From Lojkania enalia (taxonomy: Eukaryota > Ascomycota > Dothideomycetes > Pleosporales), in assembly GCA_010094045.1 (NCBI GenBank), contig ML986904.1:13540-32235 (forward strand): a stretch of DNA of 18,696 bases, given 5' to 3'. This document shows positions 9,751 through 18,696 of the stretch, in pieces. The stretch's first letter is position 1. Every line of letters starts with the position of its first letter. Below the pieces are notes generated by a model that was not told the DNA's origin, ran no database searches, and was given only the letters and a program-made list of their open reading frames with translations. The position numbers and the translations under genes are program-made.

Positions 9751-9807
9751 GTTTATAAGTAAGCTATTAATATAAGTAAGCTATTACTCTACTAAAATTT
9801 AAACAAC
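9751..9807 (+). repeat. Left terminal inverted repeat of the Fot1-like transposon
   Basis: It starts GTTTATAAGTAAGC. It contains an exact internal 15-bp direct repeat, ATAAGTAAGCTATTA, at 9755-9769 and 9772-9786. Duplicated subterminal words are plausible paired binding sites for the transposase. Confidence 0.88.
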
Positions 9808-9891
9808 TTAATTATAATAATTATTAACTATATATATATATATTATAAGAAGTAATAGTATATTAAATTATTTAATACCTATACTATTAAT

Positions 9892-11460
9892 TTAACACGT
9901 TTAAATATTATAATTAGACTGTTTATAACACTTATAGCTCTATTAAAACTAGCTACTCTCTTATAGCTAAATACTCTAATTATAAATTTTCTTATTAATC
10001 TACCCCTTAATATTATTTTAATTAATTATATTCTTACCTACAGCCTTTATTAGAATCTCCTACTTCTATAATCGCTTTCTTTTCTATTATTTTTACTTTA
10101 TTACTACTTTATTTACTTACTTAAAACTTTTAATTTAATTCGCTATTAGTATAATTAAATATATTATTATTATAGTATCTTTTTAAACCTAATTAAAAAC
10201 TATAATAATTAATATAAGTAATAAATTTTAATATTACTAGATCCTACTATAAGTTATTATTAATTAAGCTTCTAGTTTATATATATTATTAGGTATTTTA
10301 GCCTTTTAGGAGGTAGTTTCTAATATAGGTAGTATTAGAGTATATAGCTTAATATTAAGCTTTAATAGTACTACCTCTAAATTATATAGTACTATTCTAG
10401 CGTTTTAAAAGCTTGCGCGGATATTAGCTTCTATAATTAATTAATTATAGGCTACTTTAAAGGCTAGAAGAAAGGTAGTCTTATTAATATAGTTAATATA
10501 ATTATATACTAAGGCTAAAATCTTAGTACTATATATACGCTTTAATAGTAAGAAGTAGCCTATATTAAATAGCTATAGTAGATATAATAAATATAGTAGT
10601 ATATAAAGATAGATAATCTTCTCCTTTTTATAGATCTCTTAAAATTTAAGCGAAACGTAGCTATTATAGCTGTTAATAACTAGTAATTAATAGGTATCTA
10701 TTATACAGCTTTTTATATACTAATTAAAGTATTTAAGCTAAATAATACTAATCTTATTATTTATCTAGCTATTATTACTAGTTATAATCGCCTAATCGCC
10801 CGGTATATTATTACTCTTATACTAATAAAATAGGTAGTAGATACTTTTAAAAATAATAAGTAGTAGAATCGTTTAGCTAATTATATTAATTACTAAGATT
10901 ATTATAGTCTATTTATAATCGTTTAGCTAGATAGCCTTTATATAATAATTCTCTAACCCTATAATAACTAGCTAAACTAATAGTTAGCCTATAATAAAGC
11001 CTATCTTATTAAAATTATAAGTATCCTTATCTTAAATTCTATACTTCCCCTTTATATCTTATAGAAGCTAGAACTACGCGTCTATAATTATTAGATCTCT
11101 ATATAGAGCTTACTACTAATTATAAAAATAGTTTAATTAGGTTTTAAAGCGTTTAGTATACTATATAAAGTTTTAAGGCTAGTAGATACTAACCTAACTA
11201 GCACCGTACTTAATTAATAGTCTATTTACTATAGCTCGTATGCTATTAATTATAGGCGGAAATCCTCGTAAATTCTAATTAAAGATATAACTAATAAATA
11301 CTTCCTCTTTAATCTTTATAAGCTTCTTTAAATTCGGCTTATAATTATATTATATAGTTATTCCAGCGTATTAAAAGTAAAGAGTATTTTGAGGGTAGTA
11401 AAAAGTTGTTATAGTACTATTCTTAGTTGAAACTTAATCTTAATTAATAGTTAAGATTAT
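9892..11460 (-). pseudogene. Fot1/Pogo-like DDE transposase remnant with C-terminal CCHC knuckle
   Basis: Read on the minus strand, a mutated transposase of about 520 codons is recognisable. The N-terminal part gives NLRGFPP near 11270. The catalytic core follows: the motif that is normally YNFDETGF reads YNFNKIGF; NNIPGD and TTSNNS mark the middle; the LDGHESH-type motif reads INSYNSY. A block ending LLLKRIY replaces the usual PPHSSHLLQPLD region. Further on are EANIRASF and KLNIKLYT. At 9936-9895 a CX2CX4HX4C spacing is exact, but three ligands are Tyr codons and only the last Cys survives. Family knowledge: this enzyme cuts and pastes the element at TA. Catalytic Asp codons are Asn and many stops are present, so it is dead. 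The N-terminal boundary is approximate. Confidence 0.88.
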
Positions 11461-11533
11461 AAGAATAATTTATAAATCTTTATATATTAATTATATATTA
11501 CTATATTAAGCTATTATATATTAATCTAGGTAG

Positions 11534-11590
11534 GCTGTTAAAAGTTTAGTAAGGTAATAACTTACTTATACTAATAGCTTACTTATAAAC
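11534..11590 (-). repeat. Right terminal inverted repeat of the Fot1-like transposon
   Basis: Reverse complement of the left terminal repeat, ending GCTTACTTATAAAC followed by TA. The outer 29 bases differ from the left repeat at a single C/T site; most mismatches are in the inner half. Confidence 0.88.
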
Positions 11591-11733
11591 TACGTTAATT
11601 TTAACTTTTATAGCTCTTTATAGTTAATTTAAATATTCTTTATATATTCTACTTATATACTTCTATTATAAGTTTATAAGAATAATCCTCTATAATATAT
11701 AATTACTCTTAATTATTACTCTATCCTATACCT

Positions 11734-11993
11734 TATAACGATGTAAAGAAATTATTCTACGAAAAACTTTATCTTTTCGCTTATCTTATCCTACCCCCAG
11801 TTCTACCTCTTTTCCCATCTATATATAGTTATATACTCCCTTATAAGTAGCTTAGTAGTTTTTCTATATCCTTTTATATAAGGCCTATAGGTGTTAATAG
11901 AATTCTTAGGTCTCTAATCCCTTATATACTTCTATATACCTCTAAGTAGATTTATACTATATTTAGACCTATTATCTTACCTACGCTATTATA
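11734..11993 (+). repeat. 5' LTR of element A (260 bp)
   Basis: It begins TATAACGATGTAAAG and ends CTACGCTATTATA, matching the LTRs at 3219 and 6475 and the start of the LTR at 18632. It lacks the segment of about 20 bp present in the two solo copies, as does the partial 3' LTR, so the two LTRs of this element belong to one length subtype. Confidence 0.88.
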
Positions 11994-12479
11994 TTATATA
12001 GAAAAACTTAATACTACTAATAATAGCCTCTTTAATAATATTATATTAATTATTTATTTAAATACATCTAAGTCTAAAATATACCTAATTTAGTTTAGAT
12101 TATAATACTTATATACCGTTATATTAAATTATTTAGTTACTTAGATAAAATCTTAGAGACCTTCTATTAACTAAAGTTTTTAAGTTTAGAACTTTCTATC
12201 TTCTATAATTAGGATTACTTTTAGAAAAGCTGTATAAAATACGCTTAAGTAGAAACTTAGAGATTATTAATAACCTATTAGAATTAGAGGTAACCGCTAA
12301 TATCTAACTATAATTTACCTTCTAATTCTTATACTAGAATTAATATATGTGTAAGTTATAGTAAGAGTAAGCTTCTATCTACGCGTGTAGAATAACTGTT
12401 ACCTCCTATAAGGGGCCCTATAATAGGCGGACCCCTCTCTATAGGGCCGATAGTAAAAAACCTATCTAATCTAGAGGGA
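11994..12479 (+). other. Leader of element A, with a GC-rich hairpin
   Basis: No protein match is recognised between the LTR and the gag-like frame. The primer-binding site should start at 11994 but cannot be matched to a tRNA after mutation. At 12414-12422 and 12440-12448, GGCCCTATA and TATAGGGCC form a perfect 9-bp stem with a 17-nt loop, a GC island in very AT-rich DNA. Confidence 0.5.
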
Positions 12480-13560
12480 AATTAGAGTAAACTAACCTTT
12501 AAAGAATAAATTATAATTTTATAAGAGGAGATTATATACTTAATATAATAGAGAACTATTAGTTCTAATTAACCTCTATAAACTACTGAATTAGTACTAA
12601 TAATACGCTAAGAAATTTTTATAACTCTCCTAGTAAGAAACTTCTTAGCTACCTTTAAGCCCCTTTAAGCCTACTTTACTAAATATATATTTAAGATTAA
12701 AAGCCTTATAAATAGTAATAAACCTATATTTAAATAATAGCAAGTTTTAATCTTAGACTAACTTAAGATTAATATAGATTACTATTAGATAGAGTATATA
12801 TATATAGTATTAGTATAGAGATATACTTCTAGTACTATAAAAGGGTATCTAGAGCTAAAATATCTAGCTAAATTAAACTAGTATTAGTTTAAGAATGCTA
12901 AAAAAATAATTTTACTTTTATAATTATATTTTATTATAAGTAATAAAGAGATAGAAACGCGATAGATGTTTTAGGTTCTAAAGATAAATAAAAGAGAAGC
13001 GTTCCTAACTTTTAAAGCTCGCTTTATTAGTATAGTTATTAGGGAATCCGTATCCTAATCTAAGTAGTTCTTCTACTTATAGGATAAGATTCTCCCTAGC
13101 TTAAGGATACTAAACCTTAGCTTTAAGTTTATATAGAAAGGCTCTTTTAATACTATAATCGCCTACTTAATAGCTTATAATATAGAAAGGAGGAGCGTTT
13201 TTAACCTTCTAGAATAAACTGTTAGCCTATAGGTTGCAGCTAAAATAAATTCGAATCAGTACTAGAAGGCTTCTAAAAGTTTATCTAAGATAACCTATAA
13301 TCTAATACTACCCTAATCTACCCTAATATTAATACCTTATTCTATTACGATTGCTTCTTAATAACCTAGTAAGACTCCCGTACCTAAAAGGTATATAACC
13401 CTAGATAATTACTATAATTATAGTAAACTAGGATACTTTATAAACGAATATATAGTTCTTAAAGTATAAGAAATAGAGGTTAAATAAGAGAAGATTAAGA
13501 AAGAAGAGTTCTTAAACATAAATAAGTACTACCTAGATAGTTCTCGGGTAGGAAATAGAG
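12480..13560 (+). pseudogene. Element A gag remnant with destroyed CCHC zinc knuckle
   Basis: Gag-like plus-strand stretches include ILPSLRILNLSFKFI around 13090-13130 and AYNIERRSVFNL around 13170-13210, broken by stops. At 13410-13451 the exact CX2CX4HX4C spacing remains, but all four ligands are Tyr codons; SKLG precedes the former His and FINE follows it. Gag would have formed the particle and bound RNA. Boundaries are approximate; the start is not defined. Confidence 0.75.
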
Positions 13561-13599
13561 ACGCTTAAAAAAACTTTCTATTTTAGACTTAAGTAGGTA

Positions 13600-16500
13600 T
13601 AACTTATTAAATATTAATTTATCGTATTTATTTAGAGGAAAGTACTTCTAAATCCCTACTATTCTATATTTAAAAGGTATTAGTATATAACTAAACGCTC
13701 TTATTAATACTAGTACTTAAGACTTCTTATTCTTTAATTCTATAGTAGCTAGATTACTCTTCTAAACTCTATATATATTAATATAGCGCTTACCTTTTAA
13801 AATTACTGTTAAAGGTTTTTAGGACTAAATCTAAACTCTAGTTAATTAATATATCTACTTATACCTATAAATTAATAGGAGAACTATTTAAAACTATCTA
13901 TTTATTATTATAAACCTAAGTACTTAGGATTATATTATTAGTATTAAATAGTTACGTCGCTTTTAACTCCAGCTAGATATAGATAAGAATCGGATTATAT
14001 AGCTTTCTAAGTATCCTACTACTTATAATCTATTACCTTCTCTTCTTATATAATTAACTTAACTAGTATATAATAAGGAGGTAGAGCTAGATATCTAGCG
14101 ACGCGATACTCTATAGGAAAAAGACTAGTATTAGTAGTCCTATAGTCTAACTATCTATCGTATTAAAGGTCTATTAAGACTATTAAAACTATATTAATCT
14201 CCTATAGCCTATAATCTAAATAAGTTTAGAGCTCTTATACGCCTATATATAATAAAGTCCGAATCTAATCTAAAGAAGATCTATTCTCCTATTATCGCTC
14301 TTATTATAGCTAATACTTTTTACTTTAATATAAAGAGGAAAAAGAACGAGTTTTTCTCTATGTTTTTATACAAAATCGAGCGGCTAATTAAAGATAAGTA
14401 AGCCCTAGAGCTAGAAGATAAGGCTGAAAATAAAGTACTAGTAAATCTCTAATTACTATTTAAATACTATAGGTATTAGGATATATTTAGTAAAACTGCA
14501 GCTTATTAATTACCGGAATACTACTCTTATAATTATAAGATTATTCTTATAGAACTCCTCTCTAATAGTTATAGCTCGTTATATAAATAGAATATTAAGG
14601 AGCTAGAGGTAACTAAAAAGTATATTATAGATAATCTATAGAATAGGTATATTAAGTAGAGTTTAAGCTCTTTTATATCTCTAATCCTTTATATCTATAA
14701 ATCTAATAGTAACCTATATATCTACGTAAATTATTATAAACTTAATACTCTTACCTATAAGGATATATATCTAATACTATATATAGATAAATTTCTATCT
14801 AGATCTACTAAAATAGTAATTTTTATTAAATTTAATATTCGCGCGGCCTTTAATAAAATTAGAATAGATTCTAGTTTTAAAGAATATACTACCTTTTAAA
14901 CTTAGTACAGAACCTATAAGTATAAAGTTCTACCTTTTAGATTATATAATAGCCTAGTAACTTACTAGTACTATATAAACAATATACTAATTAACTACCT
15001 AGATAACTTCTATATTACTTACCTAGACAATATCCTTATCTACTCTAAAGACGAGGTAATATATACTATCTATGTTAAGAAAGTTCTTAAGAGATTATAT
15101 TAAGTAGGGTTATAAGTTAATATTAAGAAGAGCGAATTCTATATTACCCAAACTAAATACCTTAGCTATATCCTCTTAAATAAAGGCCTTAAGGTTAACT
15201 TAGAGAAGGTAGAAGTACTATATAACTAGCAGCTACCTACTACTATAATAGATGTAAAATCCTTCTTAGGTTTTACTAGATTCTATTAACAGTTTATACT
15301 AGAATTCTTACGTGTTATAAAGCTAATTATTATACTATAGAGCCTTATAACCCCTTTTATATAGATTTTAGAATGTGATATTATCTTTAAGAAATTAAAG
15401 TCAGCCCTACTAAATATACCTACTCTCTACTACTTTAACCCTACGTTAGAAATAAAAATAGAAACTAATACTTCTAATAGAGTAGTTATAAGAGTACTAT
15501 TATAGAAATATTCTAATAGAAAATAGTACTCTATAATATTCTATAGTAAAGTTCTATCTAGTTTAGAACTGAACTAGAAGATTTATAATAAGGAACTATT
15601 TATAATTATTACTATATTTAAGTAATAGAGGGTAGAACTTACTTTAATAGCTACTAGGACTTTAGTATATACCGATTATCGCTTACTTAAATATTTTATA
15701 ACTATAAAAGTACTTAATATTTATTAAGTTTATTAGATTAAGAAATTAGTTTAGTATTAGTTCTAAATCGAGTATATTCTAGATAAGAATAATACTAGAG
15801 CGGATATCTTTAGTCATTACGAATAAGATATAGAAAACTTAAAAGTAGCTTAAACTAATAACTAGTTAAAAGTCCTATTTAGACCGTATTAATTTTACCC
15901 CCAAATTAATACTAAATTAGTTTAGTCCTATATTATCTAAATAACAACTTAAGTAGCTATATTAAACGTTATTAAAGGCTAGAAGTAGGTTATATTATTA
16001 GACTTTCTAGAGTTAATCGATATATTACTATAGGAAAATTAAGCCTCCTTTATATAGGAACGTATATTTCTATCCTATAAATATTAGATAGAGAATAGAC
16101 TACTCCTCTATAATAATCGCTTATATATTCTATTAGATTCAGGCCTTTATACACGACTTATATAAGAGGCTTATAATTAAATATCCTCTACATACCTAAG
16201 TACTACTAAAACCTATTAGTTACTATCCTAGAAGTACTATTAGAAGGGTATAGAGGCTATTTACAAACGATATATATAGAATTATATCCTATACTATAAA
16301 GCTTATCCGATATAAACCCGAACCCTAGGTTTTATCTACCTACTTCTTATACTAAATTAACTAATATAGTACCTATATATTAACTTTAAGAATTTTCCTA
16401 TAGATAAGTCCGGATATAATTAGATTATAGTAGTAATCGATCGCCTATCTAAATAAGCTATATCTATTTTCTACTATTATATAATTAACGTATAGGGAAT

Positions 16501-17440
16501 AGCTAAATTATTTATTTAATAAGTATACCGCTTTAGTTATATATCCGAAACTATTATTTTAGACTAAGAACCTTAGTTTATATCTAGTTTCTAGTCTAAA
16601 TTCTACTATATCTTAAACGTAAAAATTAAACTATCTACTATTTATTATAAAGAGACTAATAGATAAATAGAGATTATAAATAAGTATATTAATCAGAGAC
16701 TATATTCTTTTATATTCTTCTACTAGAATAATTAGAGTTTTCTATTACCTATAATTAACTAAATATAAGTAACTCTACTCTATATAATTATTAGAATATC
16801 CCTATATTAGATCCTATATAGATTTAAGCCCTATTAGAGTTGGGATTAGAAATATTCTATTAATCCTATTACTATAATAGATAAATTAAATTATAAGAAC
16901 GCTTTAGCTCTAGTAACTCGTATATATATAGCTTAGGAAACTATAAAGGCTAATATTAAAAAGATTTAGGATTATATATAATCTATTATTAACTATTACT
17001 AGTAACTAATTAATTAGTAGATTAGTAATATAGTCTACTTAAATACTAAGAACTTTACAGTCTAGAGACTGAGCCGAAAGCTATCTAATTAATAGGAGGG
17101 CCCCTTTAAAGTACTAGAGTAGGTTAGAAACTTATACTATTTATAACTACCCTTAAGATTAAGTATATATAATATCTTCGTACTAAACCTATTATATAAG
17201 AACTCTTAGAACCCTCTATCTAGATAAAAAGCTCTAAAACCACCCGCTATTACTATTAATAGAGTAGAAGAGTAGGAGGTTAAAGAAATACTAGCTAGTA
17301 AGTTATATTATAAGACCCTTAAATACTATATAAAATAGGTAGAATATAATTTTAATCTAATCTAGTATAAAGCTTTAAACTTTATATGTTCGCTTTATAA
17401 GTTAAAAGCTTTTTATAATAAATATCCGAATCGCCTAGGA
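13600..17440 (+). pseudogene. Element A pol remnant: protease, RT, RNase H, integrase, chromodomain
   Basis: The retropepsin active-site triplet reads NTS at 13706-13714, where DTG/DSG is expected. Before the RT, IFSKTAAY and LPEYYSYNYKI are clear near 14490-14550. RT has KVLPF and the catalytic box YLDNILIYSKDE (from 15020), with the second Asp changed to Asn. RNase H includes VYTDYRLLKYF and DKNNTRADIFSHYE (about 15665-15825). Integrase starts around 16100. The first catalytic Asp is Asn (16382-16384, in YINFKNFPIDKSGYN), while the Asp of ILD-EP near 16560 and the later Glu survive. A chromodomain lies around 17240-17430, with EVKEILASKLYYKTLKYYIK and LYKLKAFYNKYPNRLG. Numerous stops rule out expression. 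Confidence 0.9.
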
Positions 17441-18617
17441 TCCCTAAAAGCCCTAACTAAATAGATTAAGGTATATAAGAATAATATAGAGAATATAGAT
17501 TATCTAGTAAATAATAGTATATAAGAGTTAAGTAGTAGATTTTAAAAACTAAAGTATAGGCCTAAAATTACTCCTCTATAGAATCCGGAGGGTCTAATAG
17601 TAGGCTGTTAGATACCTCTCTAGTCCTCTTTTCTTCTACTCTCCTTTCTCTTTCTTCCCTCCAGACTCCCCTTAAACCTCCCTTATCTTATCCTTAACTA
17701 CCTAAGAACGCTGTAATATTAGCCTAAAAGCTAGATACTAGAGCTTTTAAAGCTAAAACCTAATAGAGTAACTTAGTACCCTAGTAGAATAAAGCTACTT
17801 AGATACTAGCTATAAGAAAACTATCTTTCTAACTCTTTACAACCTAAGCTATAAGCGTTAGGCTGTAAGTAGACTCTAAAATAGCTTTAAAAGCTACCTT
17901 TTTATCCTCTTTATCTCCTATATATTAGGCCGCTACTTATAGTTTAAGATAGCCTTAGAGGACTAGAAACTCCTCCTTATAGTAGGAGGGGATCTATAAG
18001 TATATTAGTAGTAAGTACCTTACTAGTATTAGATGCGATTTATATAGGGTTGTACTTTTTATTTTACGAGGTATAATACTTATATTTTTTTAATCTTAAA
18101 GACTAAAAGAAAAATATTATATATTACCTGTAGGTAAGTATATATATAGCTTAAAGGTAGATAATCTAGAAGGCTTCTAAAGAGGCTCTAGAAGGCGGGT
18201 AGAGTAGTATATTAATTAATTTTTTCTATAAGATATTAGTAATACTTTAATAATTAATAGTTCTAGAGATATATAATAATACATATAGAGTAGAAATTAT
18301 TATTTAGTTAAGGAAGCTTAGTTAATAGTAATCTAATAATATACTAAGGCTAGTAAACGCTTATTACTATACGCGATAAAATTGCAATATTAATAAACTG
18401 TTATAATAGTAGTTACTAGCTAATATATAGGTTAATTATACTTACTATAAAAAAAACCTTACTTAATATTACGTTAATAAATATATCTCTATAGGTAACT
18501 ACGCGTATTAATCTTTATCGGTAAATACCTCCTTAAAGAAATTTCTTTATACTAGAACCCATTTATAATAGCCCCAATTCCCTTCTAAACTAACGTAGAT
18601 AGAAACTATTAGTTTAT
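17441..18617 (+). other. Long 3' non-coding region of element A
   Basis: About 1.2 kb separates the chromodomain from the polypurine tract. No protein family is recognised on either strand. A strongly pyrimidine-rich stretch at about 17616-17700 stands out, preserved probably because it contains few CA steps. The rest is RIP-mutated AT-rich sequence. Confidence 0.5.
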
Positions 18618-18631
18618 AAGGAGGGGGGTAG
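18618..18631 (+). promoter_or_regulatory. Polypurine tract of element A
   Basis: AAGGAGGGGGGTAG lies directly before the 3' LTR start. It is the expected plus-strand primer site and fixes the LTR boundary at 18632. Confidence 0.8.
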
Positions 18632-18696
18632 TATAATAATATAAAGAAATTATTCTATAAAAAGCTTTATCTTTTTACTTATCTTATTCTACTCCT
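18632..18696 (+). repeat. 3' LTR of element A, truncated by the window edge
   Basis: TATAATAATATAAAG and the following bases match the first 65 bases of the 5' LTR at 11734, again with mainly C/T and G/A differences. The remainder lies outside the window. Confidence 0.85.

Larger units (their letters stand above)
9751..11590 (-). mobile_element. Fot1/Pogo-type (Tc1-mariner superfamily) DNA transposon, 1840 bp, dead
   Basis: It is bounded by 57-bp terminal inverted repeats (9751-9807 and 11534-11590; about 7 mismatches by hand alignment). TA lies outside each end (9749-9750 and 11591-11592), the target duplication of this superfamily. A single transposase remnant fills most of the interior on the minus strand. 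A length near 1.9 kb is typical of Fot1-like elements. The empty site can be seen in the other repeat C copy, around the TA at 3059-3060. Confidence 0.9.
9558..11733 (+). repeat. Repeat C, copy 2: heavily RIP-mutated, split by a DNA transposon
   Basis: The left part (9558-9743) matches 2875-3060 and the right part (11591-about 11730) matches 3059-3200. Differences are overwhelmingly C-to-T or G-to-A. Between them lies the Fot1-like transposon. With the transposon removed, repeat C is about 330 bp, like copy 1. Seven bases (9744-9750) between the left match and the transposon end are unexplained. Family A is inserted immediately right of it. The 31 bases 9527-9557 between element B and this copy match nothing seen. 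Confidence 0.78.
11734..18696 (+). mobile_element. Element A: dead chromodomain Ty3/Gypsy LTR retrotransposon (3' LTR cut by window edge)
   Basis: A 5' LTR (11734-11993), leader, gag, pol with C-terminal chromodomain, a long 3' region, a polypurine tract and the first 65 bases of the 3' LTR follow in order. LTR start to LTR start is 6898 bp. Five bases before it are TACCT; the matching duplication would lie beyond the window. It sits at the right edge of repeat C copy 2. It is heavily RIP-mutated with stops throughout. The proteins differ clearly from those of element B, so it is a separate family. It is the source family of the solo LTRs at 3219 and 6475. Confidence 0.9.

Noticed and set aside
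9553..11731. TATAC at 9553-9557 and 11727-11731 as a target duplication of repeat C copy 2
   Set aside because: It would make the repeat end in CC rather than CA/TA and disagrees with the extent of matching to copy 1. Short AT words recur by chance here.
3200..18696. Many TATA boxes, A/T hairpins and short tandem AT words as regulatory sites or a CRISPR-like array
   Set aside because: They follow from extreme TA enrichment by RIP. No regular repeat-spacer structure exists.
3200..18696. A high-AT organelle or non-fungal origin for this part
   Set aside because: The AT bias is directional (CA/TG loss), the coding fossils are nuclear retrotransposon and transposon proteins, and a repeat copy is shared with the normal-GC flank.

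Overview
The window looks like a filamentous ascomycete (Pezizomycotina) chromosome. It has a short normal-composition part holding one intron-containing gene, followed by about 15.5 kb of extremely AT-rich DNA. In that part CA/TG dinucleotides are almost absent and TA is in large excess, which is the signature of repeat-induced point mutation (RIP). Species cannot be told from the sequence.

Region 1 (1-2316, minus strand) is the 5' part of a fungal NLR/STAND gene that runs off the left edge of the window. It has a fungal STAND N-terminal domain, a NACHT ATPase with intact Walker A and B motifs, and the start of an ankyrin-repeat sensor. I place two short introns. It is the only intact coding sequence found. 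Region 2 (2317-2874) is its upstream, normal-GC intergenic DNA. Region 3 (2875-3200) is a nearly unmutated copy of an LTR-like repeat, called C here, which carries an E-box and a cluster of CTCAG/CTGAG words.

Region 4 (3201-18696) is a nest of dead transposable elements. A solo LTR of family A lies at 3219-3497. Family B (3736-9526) is a complete but RIP-killed chromodomain Ty3/Gypsy element with two 205-bp LTRs, gag, and protease-RT-RNase H-integrase-chromodomain. Its RT is split by an inverted solo LTR of family A (6475-6753) with a 5-bp target duplication. A second, heavily RIP-mutated copy of repeat C starts at 9558. It is interrupted by a 1840-bp Fot1/Pogo-type DNA transposon (9751-11590: 57-bp inverted repeats, TA duplication, degenerate transposase on the minus strand) and then by family A itself (11734 to beyond the window). 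Family A is a second chromodomain Ty3/Gypsy element, about 6.9 kb from LTR start to LTR start.

None of the transposon proteins can be made: tryptophan and glutamine codons have become stops, and several catalytic Asp and zinc-binding Cys/His codons have become Asn and Tyr. The most informative feature is that repeat C exists in the same window both almost untouched (beside the NLR gene) and saturated with C-to-T/G-to-A changes. This gives an internal before/after record of RIP. I saw no CRISPR array, tRNA, rRNA or prokaryotic operon, and no clear new biochemical system; the interest lies in the architecture and mutation pattern.
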